From: Trichosphaerium sp. ATCC 40318
Taxonomy: Eukaryota; Discosea; Flabellinia; Trichosidae
Assembly: GCA_038496445.1 (NCBI GenBank)
Contig: JALMLS010000612.1
Coordinates: 186,001-250,000 of the forward strand
DNA length: 64,000 nucleotides
Direction: 5' to 3'
Below, one piece after another: positions 23,001 through 34,070 of this stretch. Position numbers and translations under genes: made by a program. How positions within the stretch are numbered: the first letter of the stretch is position 1; each line of letters begins with the position of its first letter. The notes under the pieces are model-generated. The model did not search any database and was not told the origin of the DNA. It saw only the letters and a program-made list of their open reading frames with translations.

Positions 23001-23639
23001 CAACTCGATCTTAAATCAAAAATGCATGTCACGTGGGTTCGCATTAAGAAAAAAGGTATTTTTTTTTTTCGTACTTGTCATGAACTTTATCATTTCCATA
23101 AACGAGTATTTCTTCTACACCATCGTTACTTCTTGTCAATAGAGTTGTATCATTTGCCGTTTCGTCATATTCGATGTATATGATGCAACCAGTATTTGCT
23201 CTATCAGTTGAAGGGCTAATCTTGCCGCCCAATAGTGCATTCAAACACATCGTTTTACCTTTTATATTTTTGTCAAAAAGTGTTTTTTAGCCATATTAGA
23301 ATACGAACCGGTACTGTATGGCCCTATAATGGGCACTTTGAATGCACTGGAGCTTATGTGTGCTAGCGTGTCAGCAAATCTCTGCATGTCTGGACACTAT
23401 CAAAGACGGTTAAGAAAACGTGCGCACCAGCGACTGAGCATAAAAAAGTATTATTTATGGACGTTACGTACCCATGGCGATTGTTCGCAAGCTGCCTCCA
23501 AAATCGATACGATATTGTTGTTAACGCCACTAGTGATGTGTAAGTAAGTATTGTTGATGATTTTATGGCACCTTTTAGCGCTTTTCGCTACGTAGACAAG
23601 TAGCAAAAGAGTACAAACTTTGAGTATTGTTATCATCAT
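20076..23639 (-). CDS. Dynamin/EHD-like GTPase fused to a class 3 lipase (intact copy)
   Basis: The ATG at 23639 gives a hydrophobic leader (MMITILKVCTLLLLVYVAKS). The GTPase has P-loop GPYSTGKT (residues about 81-88), LIDTGG (G3, near 195), a stretch IIFMIKWG and NKCID (G4-like). A coiled coil follows (about 330-450), then paired Cys/His motifs (CGHCGSHKG, CDYCHIYS). The last third is a class 3 lipase: KIIYGFRGTSFEKTL, KMHKGFYDIAQ, nucleophile elbow GHSLGG with its intron between the glycines, FGAPLIGDSQL, GDLVP, and IGEYYELDD with a late DKHSMEQYD that could supply the His. Stop at 20076-20078. A nucleotide-controlled membrane-lipid hydrolase is the natural guess. The leader could target it to the secretory path or act as a membrane anchor. 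A truncated inverted copy lies at 3300-6434. Confidence 0.85.
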
Positions 23640-24047
23640 AGACTAAGTTGATTGCCGGTTAGATGTTGTAATGCCTGTGTGTATTCTGGTTTTTTATTTT
23701 TCAATAAAAATCTTGAACCAGAGGAACTTGTACAGGAACTTACAATTTTGCATACGTGTCACAGGAACTTCAGTTAATAGTTCCTGTGACACGTGTCAAA
23801 AAACAATATTGAAGAAACGCGCTTGTAGATGCTTCATGCTATCTACAATATTAACGTGTTACGCCAATAGTAGCAAAGCTGTCTATTTTGATCATTGCTA
23901 CTTCACTTTAATATGTTTGTTTGCAATCCTTGAAGCAGTTCATTCAGAATCAAGCATGCGCGTAATCTCGAAATTTATTCGTAGTTACGTTAACTTCGTA
24001 TCATGCACCGTAAATTGGAGGAGCAATTGGAATCCTATCAGCCAATT
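20410..24047. repeat. Right arm of the inverted duplication
   Basis: Reverse-complement partner of 2590-6575. It keeps the intact GTPase-lipase gene, the empty TTAA site at 23011-23014, and the end of the secreted-protein gene at 24001-24047, where similarity stops within the last codons of the SDR gene. Homology on the other side runs past the lipase FGAPLIGDSQ exon and is lost near 20.4 kb. Where the left arm has CACGTG at 5607 and 5955, this arm has transition-decayed forms (CATGTG, CACATG), as expected for CpG loss. Confidence 0.9.
24001..24047 (-). pseudogene. Remnant of the 3' end of the secreted-protein gene
   Basis: On the minus strand this encodes a relic IPIAPPIYGA followed by TGA, matching the end IPIVPIAPPICGA of the gene at 1099-2633, and the similarity continues into the 3' flank. 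Only the last codons survive. It directly abuts the stop codon of the SDR gene (24048-24050), so the duplication boundary falls at that gene's 3' end. Confidence 0.8.
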
Positions 24048-25552
24048 TTAAGCCACCAATTTTATTTCTTCAAGCTCCCATAGCACTCTACCTTCCATAC
24101 CACCATCAACCTATATCAACAACTTTTAATATCACGAAGTACAGGACCAAAAAAATGTGTTATAAAAAAAATTACCATTAATGTCTGCCCTGATACATGA
24201 AATCCAGTTACAGGCGAGGCCATAAATAATATAGCATTAGTTACATCCGCTGGTTGCCCAATTTTTCTCAAAGGAGTTGTTTTTAAAGCCTGTTAGAAAC
24301 AATAAGTTCATTGCGGCCTGTTCATATCAACCAGCTAAAGCTGTTACCTTAAAATGTTCTCCTCTGGATATAGCTTCCTTAGCCATTGCTGTTTCTGTCC
24401 ATCCAGGCGCAATACAATTAACACGTGCTCTATGATAGATGAGTAAGATCATGACTGATTTTTTTGCAAGAAACCTTTTTACCTTGGAAACAATTCTACT
24501 AACTCATTTTTTACACTGTAAAGGAAACCATACTGCAAAGCAGATTTTGTAGCAGCGTAATCACTATGTCCTGCTTCTCCAAACTTCGAAAAAAACAAAG
24601 TTAACAGGCGTTTGATAGATGGGATTTTGTAGCAAACCTTGCCAGCTGTTGATCCAATGATAACAAGAGAAGTACTATACGCCTTTCTTTCGTCTAATGA
24701 CATAGTCTTTGACTTCTTCTCTAAGCCTTTACCAAACTATACAAATAATGTAAGAAGTTGGACGTAATGACATCAAGCTTCATCCGTACATATTTGACAA
24801 ACAAGAATATACCAGTAAGATTGACAGCAATAGTATTCTGCCATTGTTCCAAAGATAATTCCCAGACCTATCCGGACAAAAAGGCTTAGTATTGTTGATC
24901 AATTTCATACAACAGACGAACATACTTTTTTGTCAGCAACTGGGAATATGCCATGATTAGCAATAAGGATATTAACGGTCTGTAAAAATAGTGTCAAAGA
25001 AAACAGAGACAAGCCAAAGTTGCTTACTCCAAATTTTTTCTCTGCAGCTTCAAAAACACGTGACACATCCTAAAAGAAGGATTGATACATGACCATACAA
25101 ACCACTACGAAACGTTAGAGCTTGTGGTATAGTTAATTAGTAATAAGCGTACCTGTGTACCTCTTCTTCTCTAGCGTCAGCTTGTACCACTAATACTTTC
25201 GTGAGCGGAAATCTAAATCACTTTTTTTTTGTACATAAAGTATTGTCTGGATATGAGGCTATAACATCGTTTAACGTATCCTTGCTTCTATTGTAATGTA
25301 ACGTTACCTTATTAGGTTAGATATGAGAGCGTATGTGAAAGATTAAGCGTCATTGTACGTTACATCCAGCTTCCAAAAACTTTTTAGCAGCGTCAACGCC
25401 CAAACCGCCTGCAGCGCCTAACAACAACGTCAACAATAATAACTGAGGGTTTATATGGTTGTTGCCTGTAATCACCACATGAGACTATTAAAACAGTTAA
25501 AACTACAAAGATAGTAGCTGCGTACACCAGATAAACCAAGATCTACGCTCAT
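24048..25552 (-). CDS. Short-chain dehydrogenase/reductase (SDR)
   Basis: Multi-exon gene from ATG 25552 to TAA 24048. The Rossmann glycine motif reads GAAGGLG, preceded by a hydrophobic strand (QLLLLTLLL). Later come VLVVQADAREEE, DVSRVFEAAEKKFG, VNILIANHGIF (the NNAG position), QWQNTIAVNLTGIFLFVKY, and the catalytic motifs SLVIIGSTAGK (Ser) and YAATKSALQYG (YxxxK). The end reads RVNCIAPGWTETAMA, FMASPVTGFHVSGQ and VDGGMEGR, typical of classical SDR enzymes. Substrate cannot be read from sequence. The small exon between GCN and FPLTKVL (about 25.2-25.35 kb) was not resolved. The 3' end borders the inverted duplication. Confidence 0.85.
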
Positions 25553-25649
25553 CTTACAATTTAGTAAAGCTCAAACCGAAATAAATGAATGAAAATTTTT
25601 GACTCAGTTTGTCATAATTTCGTGGAAGCACAACAACGTACACAGCACA
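25553..25649. promoter_or_regulatory. 97-bp divergent promoter region
   Basis: Separates the SDR start (minus, 25552) from the WWE-BRCT gene start (plus, 25650). Such a short gap means the two genes must share promoter space. No named motif is seen. Confidence 0.45.
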
Positions 25650-28223
25650 ATGATGAGCATAGACGATATAACTCCTGCGTCATGGTATTGGATGGTAAAC
25701 CGCCTTTTTTTTTGAAAATAAAAGCTTATTGAGGGTTAGGGAGACGTAAAATGGCATAAATATGATGCAGCTACATGTGCAAAGCTTGAAAAGGGTAAGT
25801 TTAAAGTTTTAAACAAAAATTAAGCGGGTTTTTTTAATTAACCCTATTAGCGTATAAAGACGATGAAGATAAGTGTGATACTGATGCGCATCGTTATGTG
25901 GATTTTACATTATCTGTACGTGCCTTGAATCCATTGCTCCAAAAAACATCCACAAAAAATTTTACAGTTTAAACTGTTTTTTAACTCCCTTGAAGCTTGC
26001 AGAGATCAAAACAAACTTCGTTAAAATAGACTGTGATGATAGTGAGGTTGCTGGTGTACAAAGAAGAAACGATGATAAAATGAAGAGACGTTGTGTCAGG
26101 CGCGAAGAAGGAACAGAGGTATTGTTTGCGTTAACGCTAACAACGAAGTTTTTTGGTTTATTTTTTTTCGGACTCACTCTGTCCCACAGACCAATGACGA
26201 ACTGTTTGATGGCTTGACTATTGTACTGCGTATGGAAGATGATGAAGAAAGAGAGAAATACACCGAAGTATTGGAAGCTTATGGTGCTGCTGTCAGAAAG
26301 ACAATCACAAAAAGAGTAAGCATATATTGGGTTTTCTTCGTTTCTTTTTCGTCTTATTTATGTCCTACGTAGTCAAGTCTTCTTGTTATAAAAAACGATG
26401 AAAAGGATGAGTTTAAAGCAGATTTCAACAAGGCTATAAGTACGAAAAAAAATAATCAATTATCTTCACGAGAAATGTGTTTTTTTCTTTTGACACATTG
26501 TTGACATGTTGTTCAGAGAATAAAAAAACTAAAGTTGTTAATGAACAGTTTATTCTTGAAGCTATCAAAGCTGGTGACTGTGATGATATTGATGAAGATG
26601 ATTATCTCATATCATACGCTGCACCTAAGAAGAAAGGTACGAAAAAATACAAGTCAAAAATTTCATTGGACAATTGACTTGAATCAGTTTTTGCTTGCAT
26701 TGTCTAGACTAACGTACGAACGACGTCGTTCTAATTTTTTTCCTTTTCATTAGCAAAAAAGGTTGTAGAACCAGAATCTGACTCAGAAAGCGAAGAGTAC
26801 GTTGTACCACCAAAGCGAAAAGCGAAAACAAGTACGTTATGTTTATCAAATCTCCAAACTACTCGGATTCATCTGTTCTCCTTCACATCCCAACACATTA
26901 CTGCGCCTGTGACTAACATATTTTTCTATTGTAAAAGAGAAGAGAAAGGCTCCTGTAGTGGAATCAGACTCAGACTCAGAAGTAGCACCTCCACCTAAGA
27001 AAAAAGCAAAAAAAACAAAAGTTGCACCTAAAAAAAAAACAACAGCTCCAGCAAAGGGAGATGTATCCCAGTTTACAGCTGGGTCCAAGTGGCACGGAGT
27101 TTGCTCTTACACTGGAGACGCAGCAGTACGATACTTTTAAGCTATTAAATTAGATACAAGACATAGTACTAACGGAGATATTTCAGGAGCACTATCCTTT
27201 TGTTTTGAATGTTTCGACTTTCAAAAAGACTTCAGGAGTTACTGGAGGTACAATAGAGTGGCCTACTCTTAATAATGCAAAGACAAAATGGAAGGGAAAA
27301 CTAGCATCAGATAAACTTACTATCCAAGAGTATGAAGCAATTAAAGGCGAGGATGACGTTGAATTGCCTGTTGACTACACTGCAAAGGTAACACAAGAAG
27401 TTTCATACAGAAATTTTTTTTAAGTGTCTGTCATGCACGCTTCTTTCGTTTTTTCTTCAACAAGTCATTGAATGTAAACTAAGCCAAACAAAAATTCTAT
27501 CCAGAAATCCACTTTTTTGATCGAAGCCCTACTCGTTCACTTCATCACCAACTCATTGGACGTGTTTTAAAGGTGGATGGCGCTGTGATAAATGGTACAG
27601 TAGATGAAGAAGATGGAGAAGAATCTAATGCTTCATTCAAACTCACATTGGTCCCTGGTGATGATGAAGGTGGAGGTATGTTTTTTTTCATCTCTAACAA
27701 ACTTCCTTAGAGAGAAATTAAGATGAGTTTCTTCGTTAATCCCTTTTTAGTCTTTCAAAAGAATACTGCTTATTCTGGTACTTGTTTCTCTAAAACTGAG
27801 TTCAAACTAAACATCACAAAACGAAAGGTACGGACTGGGTTTTTTGCATAACAAATTCACGTGGTTGGTTTTCCGGAAAACCGCAAACCAAAGAACCTCA
27901 CATAGCTGTATTTTTTCGATGCTAAACAACTGTTTTAGGGTGATGATTTCAATGCCACTTTATCTTGGGGAACAGATAATAAAGCTTCTGTTGAAGGAAC
28001 CATAGATGGAAATGATATTTCATTCAACGAGACAAAAATAACTGGTGAAAGAGAAGAACTTCGACAGTACAAAGGTGTACTAAAAGAAGAAGAAGGAATT
28101 ATTGAGGGTATATGGGGAGAAGATTTAGAAGATGAAGCAGCTGCAGAGGGTACTTTTAAAATAGTACTCGGTGATATGGAGGCTCTAGATGCCGACGATG
28201 ATGCTATGGACGTTGATGAATAA
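25650..28223 (+). CDS. WWE-BRCT nuclear protein with basic linker and repeated beta-rich C-terminus
   Basis: Starts MMSIDDITPASWYWM (second Met at 25653 also possible). The first exons spell a WWE-like domain: SWYWM, GDVKWHKYDAATCAKLEKAY and HRYVDFTL. A BRCT-like domain follows (LFDGLTIVLRMEDD, VLEAYGAAVRKTITKR, SSLLVIKNDE, KVVNEQFILEAIKAG). A linker has acidic Ser runs and lysine clusters (ESDSESEE, PPPKKKAKKTKVAPKKK), good nuclear localisation signals. The C-terminus has two related blocks: GGTIEWPTLNNAKTKWKGKL with IQEYEAIKGED, and NATLSWGTDNKASVEGTIDG with LRQYKGVLKEEEG. WWE domains bind ADP-ribose units and BRCT domains phosphopeptides, so a role in DNA-damage or ADP-ribose signalling is inferred. 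No PARP catalytic domain is present. Confidence 0.75.
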
Positions 28224-28487
28224 TAATAAACAAAACAAAGCGTAGAAAACCCTTCAAGTTTTAAGTTTTCGTTCACAAATTGAATCATCACGTTTAAGTA
28301 AATGTGTCTTTTAGTTGCACTTTAGCAAAAGTTCCTAGCGTAAGAATGTCAGTAGTTTATCGTAAGATCATGACACGTACATTTAAAAGCGACCGAAGAG
28401 TTAAAATCTGAAAACAAGAGACTTTTACCTAAAAAGGAAGTAGCCTTACGATTTTGGAAGCCTACAACTAAAGTAAGTAAGCAGCAA

Positions 28488-28745
28488 ATGAGAACCTTTT
28501 TAATCTTGCTTGTTTGTGTCGTTGTATGCTCTGCATACTTCGGAGAGTTGAATAGGGCTAGAAAAGCACTGAAAAGGCGAAAAAACCTCAGGCAAGCCGA
28601 GTATAATAGATGCAATAGAGCATGCTACCCTGAGTATATAAGAATGAACAGACACCGCTGGCAAACACTATGGGAAACAAAGAGTTATGCGTACACAGAG
28701 TGTCACAGGTATTGCCAAGAGAAGGCCAACAACATGTACCGTTAA
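28488..28745 (+). CDS. Small secreted protein with two CxxxC pairs
   Basis: A single 85-residue frame. A clear signal peptide (MRTFLILLVCVVVCSA) precedes a strongly basic mature part. The mature region has exactly four cysteines arranged as CNRAC and, about 27 residues later, CHRYC. Two CxxxC motifs on adjacent helices can zip by two disulfides, as in helical-hairpin peptides, though the linker is longer than usual there. Trp, Tyr and Arg are abundant. Function unknown; antimicrobial or signalling roles are only possibilities. It sits between two longer genes in its own 5' and 3' space. Confidence 0.6.
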   Translation: MRTFLILLVCVVVCSAYFGELNRARKALKRRKNLRQAEYNRCNRACYPEYIRMNRHRWQTLWETKSYAYTECHRYCQEKANNMYR

Positions 28746-28924
28746 ACGCGACTTTTTGGAAGGAAACCAAGCGCAATTCGCATGTAGAGTAACTAAACAA
28801 TAAACTACACGCGTTCCACGCAAAATATGCTATTGTACAAACAATCCAACGCTTTAAGATGGTTTTAGAAGATTCTTTGGACAAAACCTTTACAAACGGC
28901 CGTAAGTCATCCTTTATTATCAAA

Positions 28925-31900
28925 CTAAACAGGTGCAAAGCTTTGTGGGAACTTGTGAACAAGTAAAACACGTCTATTTGCTGCCAAGTGAGTCCAACCG
29001 AGTTCTGAAAGTAGCTCCAATTCTTGTTCATACAGTGCTTTCTAAATAGTAATGAGTATTTGGGGGTTTTTTAAAACTTTGGCTGCAAGTAGTTGTTTTT
29101 ACGAAAACAGCAGCTACTTGCTTTCTTTTGTGAACGCCACAAAAAAATGAAACGGGTTTTTTGGATTTTGTATTGTGTACCGTTGGTTCTTTGGATAGTG
29201 ATTTACGAAGAATCTTCAATGCAGATGCCTGTTCCTTCTTTGATCTTAACCAAGATACATGTAGTACAGCATAAGGACCTTCTTCAGTAGAGACCCATTT
29301 TTGTAGAACCTAAAAACGGAATCAGAAAAAAAAAAGTTGAAAAGAAAGACAATCCTTACCTTTATGTTGGCATCAAGGCACTCTTTAACGTCCTTTCCTT
29401 GCTTTGCAAGTTCCAGGTATGCTAAACCACGTTGCAATAGAGCAGATAATAATGCACTCTTTTCTTCTTCTTTCAAAGGCTTCATAGGATCATCATTCTT
29501 TCTACAAGCAAAAAATCATTAGACAGAGGCACAACAAAAAGTTCTTTGCGAGGCTCTCGGTATTCACGTACACTTTGACGCCATAGAATTGAGCTAATTT
29601 ATCTTGATCAATAGAATCGATTATAGCTGTTGCTGCTGATACAACACCATCATAATCTTTTTGCTTATTGGCATATTTCAAGCCAAGAGTAAGAAGAGGT
29701 AGATGTGTTGGATTAGCCTCAATAATCTCCTTGTAAAGCTCCTGAAAACAGTGTCAGTTCGATACCTATTGTCGTTTCCAGAATAGATAATACGTACCTT
29801 ATATGCGTCAAGCTTTCCTTTACCGAGAAGAGAAGATAGATAAGTTACTTGGTGCTTAAGCATCTGCTCTTGGTACAATTCATGTGGTGACTTTTCTGGA
29901 GCTTTAGAAGCTGCTGGAGGTGTTGCTGCTTTAGGTGCTATAATTGAAGGTTAGTAACGCCTTGTTTGAGGGTTTTTTACGTACCTGCAGGTGCTACAAG
30001 GTATTCAACACTCATACTTCCCATTAACCTAGCCAAACCCTTCTTGTTTACTGGCTCCTCTTCTTTTTCTACAGCACGTAGAACAAGAGTACCCAATAGG
30101 ACATCACCTGGTTTTGCAATAGAAGGTACACCGCCACCTAAAGCTAAGAACAAAGCAAGTTTGCTATCCCTAATATAGTGGTTAGTGGTAAAGCACATAA
30201 ACTAGAAAGTTGCTTACTTTGGCATTGAAATCGTTGAAAGAGCTTGTCCTGATGTCAAGGCGTTTTGAATAGTACCATATGCCTTCATTGCTACACGCTT
30301 GTCCTTTGGCAATCTAAAAAGAAGAAGGTAAGTATCTGGTATGTCCTTAACAAGGCTCAAGAAAGTTCTTCTTTTGGTCCAAAGTCAAGGCGTACACAAA
30401 GTCAATGAACATTGATTGAGATTTATAAGCTTCTAGTAGCTTTGTGTTATCGTGTCTCATGCATAGACGGATAGTATAAGTTCCCTTTGAAGGCAAAGAA
30501 ATTTGCTCCGGCCAAAAGTCGCCTGTGGCCAAACGCTTTTTGTTGGAATCAAAAAGCTGGAATAATTGAGCTTCATAAGGATTCTCATAGAGGTATCCAG
30601 AATGGAATGGAAGCCTTGCAATAATTGAACCGGCTGCAGTCTAAGGTATAATAAGAACATTGTATCAACATAATAACAAACGATTTTGTGAAAGTAAAAA
30701 AAATGTTCAAAAAAATAAAGGAATTGACTGTTTTGATAAAGAAGCTTTCTTGTGCAATTTTACGTACAGTTGTAAAAGTATACGTCAAAACAAGTTGTTG
30801 TATTACTTTGTTTTCATCGCCAAATAATAAATCACGTTCTTTTGTAAGTGCAGTAAGTTCAGCACCTAAGAAAACTTGTCAAAAAAAAAATTCAACCAAA
30901 ACAATAGTACTTTTTGGTGTAATAGTTCTCCTGACGTAGCAGAATTTGCCTTTAGGTGTGACCTTCTCTGTACGTAATCCGCTAGAGATATCCGTACGTG
31001 TCACCTTTTGTGCACCATTCAAGAATACACTTGGTGGGCAAGTGATACCGTGGAAATCAACAGTAAGCTCTACAGAGCTGTTTCCAAGGCTAGACCAGTA
31101 CTGTCCAAAAGTGAGCTCCATAGTGCATCCAGGCACTACCTAGAGATAACATATGTTAGTTTAAAGATTAACATATACATCATTGCGCACCTTAACGAAC
31201 ACAGATTGCTCTTGATCCTTGTCTAGACGCATATACTTTTCGAACATTTCGAACTTCGAAGAAGTTTGTGGTGGTTGTTGATACAAAACCAAAGCGTAAA
31301 GCTTTTGAGTGTCCAGGTCAGATCCAGCCTTCACTGTAACCTTACACCATGTAGCCATTTGATCAACATCAAAGAAGAATCTTTGTATTTGTCCAGGTCT
31401 TAATCCAAGGTTGTGACTAAAGAAAGATGAGTAAGAGCTAAGCCAATTAAACGCTGTGGGCTTTTCTAAACGTACTGGTATAATTGCTTGCGTTTTGATT
31501 TAGGTTTTACAACAGTTACAGGGACACGGAAAGCAGGTCCAGCATCAGCACCACGGGTAGTATCGAAACCTTGAATTTCAGCGTAATGAACCATGTCAGC
31601 TTGAAGATTTACTGCATCGATTTTAACAGAAAATGCTCTTGCTCCATGAAGAAGAAGTAAGTGATCTGGTGTCTCTATCCACTTTGCTGTAGCTTTAAGG
31701 GCATAACGCCTTTCAAAAGCAACCTTCTCCTTGTTTGGTACATTATCATGGAACTTTGGTGTTACTCTAAACAAGCATAAGGCCAAAATCTTAAAACCAG
31801 GAAAGAAAAATCAATCAAGTTGTTATTTTTACCTAACGCTCTTTTCGATAATATTGGCGCTTTGTCGTGCATCGCGAAGGTAGAAACCGCGTCCATATCC

Positions 31901-33883
31901 TGGAACGGTTGCCTCAATTCTGACATAAGCATCTTCTGGTTTATTGTGCTTCATAAAGAGATCGTATGCAGCCGATACTTGAATCATACCGTAACCTAAA
32001 ATAAATGAGTACAACTGCAAAACAATATTGTTCTTACCTTCTGTCAAGTTGCCTTGGCCTAGACTCTTTGCAGAGTTCTCCACAGCACGCTTAATTGATG
32101 CTGGAGAGTATGAGACGCCATCTTTTAATAAATTCGAAAGAATTAGGGATATGCATCCACATGCATTAGGTGAAGACATGGAGGTTCCATTCATCAATTG
32201 AGACTTGTTAAGTGTGTATGTAGGAACAGGAGAAATAGCGCCACCAGGAGCAGTTATAGAAACACCAAGAGCACCATCGCGTGTTGGACCTCTTGAAGAC
32301 CAAGTATAGTTGAGTGTATCAAATTTTTGAGATTCACGTTGGCTGTATGCAGCAGCTTGATAAAAGAAGGTCAGTACAAATGTGCTTGTAAAAAGCTGTG
32401 AATGCTTTGGACGTACCGCGGTTGTCAGGGCTGACGGAGGCGCCTACACTGATGAGAGCCTCAGTTGTACCTCCTGGAGCACCTACAGTAGATAGAGCTG
32501 GTCCTTCGTTACCAGCAGAGCTAACAAATAGGATATTGTGTTCGTTGACAAGTTTGTTTGCGAGATCGGCAAATCGTCCAAGATTTGGTGAAGCGCTAGG
32601 TTCGCCATAACTCAAGTTCAAAATATGAATGTTACGCTTTTTGGCCTCGATTAAAGCGCGAACTAGACCAGTTGTGGTCTCCATAGAACCCAAACGAGTA
32701 TCTCCAATCTTTAGGCCAACAATTTGACAACCTGTACACGTGTCAAAACAGAAAACAAAACAAAACAAACAAACAAAAAATAAATAAAAAAACTATACCT
32801 GGAGCGACACCGTTCAATTCTGGTTGATCTGGGAAGTTTGCACCTACAATACCAGCTACATGTGTACCATGAGAGCCAGCTGTAGTGACTATCTCAAGAG
32901 TGTTGCCATCGTTGTAAATGTTAAAAGAATATGTCAACAAGTCTTCATCGCTGAACTGACCATACTCATAATACTTTCTATAATCACGCATTGGTTTAGC
33001 CTTTGTTAGGTCACCATTCTCTTGAGTGTCCAAAACAGCACACCAATCAGTACCATCGAACCATACAAGAGCATCATAAACAGGACCAGGGTCCTCTGCG
33101 TTACCTAGACGGTGTTAGTTCGTAAAACGCATTCATTTAAAACATAAAGACCTCTGCCCTTCTAAACACCACAAGAACGCCCAAAAAAACTTTGGATGGC
33201 GACAAAACACCTCTCGCTCTTGCGAGGAAAAATTAAAAAACTGTTTGGCCGCTTTAACGGAAGTTTTAACGAATTTTTTTTGTATTCACTTACCAAGAGC
33301 TTTCAATTGCTCCAATCGCGCTGTTAACTCGGGTTTTGATACGCCTGATGTTTTAGCATCGAAAGAAGCGAGTGCCTGTTGAGAATTGTGTTGTAGCTCG
33401 CGGTGGAAAGCGTCAAATTTTTCCTTGCGTTTTGCTTTGATGCGATTTGACAAGCTAGCGCTTGGGTAGAGTTCGAAAGCGAATTTCAAGCCCAAGTGGT
33501 ATTTACCAGAAGGATTTTGCCACTCTTCACTGATCTTTAACGTACGACCCGTTAGGCCTTCAATAACACCATCTTTGGCTTCTTTAACGGTGCTAGTATC
33601 AACATCACCGCTTCCAGTGCAGTCAATGAGGTCAATGACTTTAACTTTTCCATCAGAAGTTGTCTAAGTTAACTGCTTTAGCGAATAGAGCATTTTTTTG
33701 GTGAAAATAACCACAAAACTTTTTTTAACGCACCTGAAGTCCAAGTGCTGCTGGATCTACGCCTGTATCGAGAATACCGACGACAACACCACGGCCGTCA
33801 GCCTCAGGGTACTTTTTTATAAAGCTGGCAGCCTGAGTAACTTCCTTAGGAAGTATACCTTTGCTTGGAAATGATGTGGTCAT
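28925..33883 (-). CDS. TPP2: Tripeptidyl peptidase II
   Basis: A long many-exon gene with ATG at 33883 ([19 protein letters not shown]) and TAG at 28925-28927. Subtilisin-type catalytic residues are all seen: Asp in GILDTGVDP (about 33.76 kb), His in SHGTHVAG (about 32.86 kb), Ser in [12 protein letters not shown] (about 32.17 kb), with the oxyanion region [15 protein letters not shown]. The long insert between Asp and His ([16 protein letters not shown]) and the large C-terminal half ([13 protein letters not shown]-like, [26 protein letters not shown] near the end) match TPP2. TPP2 is a giant cytosolic exopeptidase removing tripeptides downstream of the proteasome. The length fits about 1250 residues. 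The gene appears complete. Confidence 0.95.
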
Positions 33884-34070
33884 CTGACAAACAATTTCTG
33901 TGCTAAAAACTTGTAGCTGTTAACAACGCGCTTAACCAACAAGAAAATGTACTAGTTAAGCCATGTCATTTTAATATTTTACAACAATGCTAAAGCCAAA
34001 CAACCGTGTTCTCCTTGTGGTAAAAATTGGTTTGTTATTTCCTTTTTAGCAGGTGGGAATAGAGTACAAA

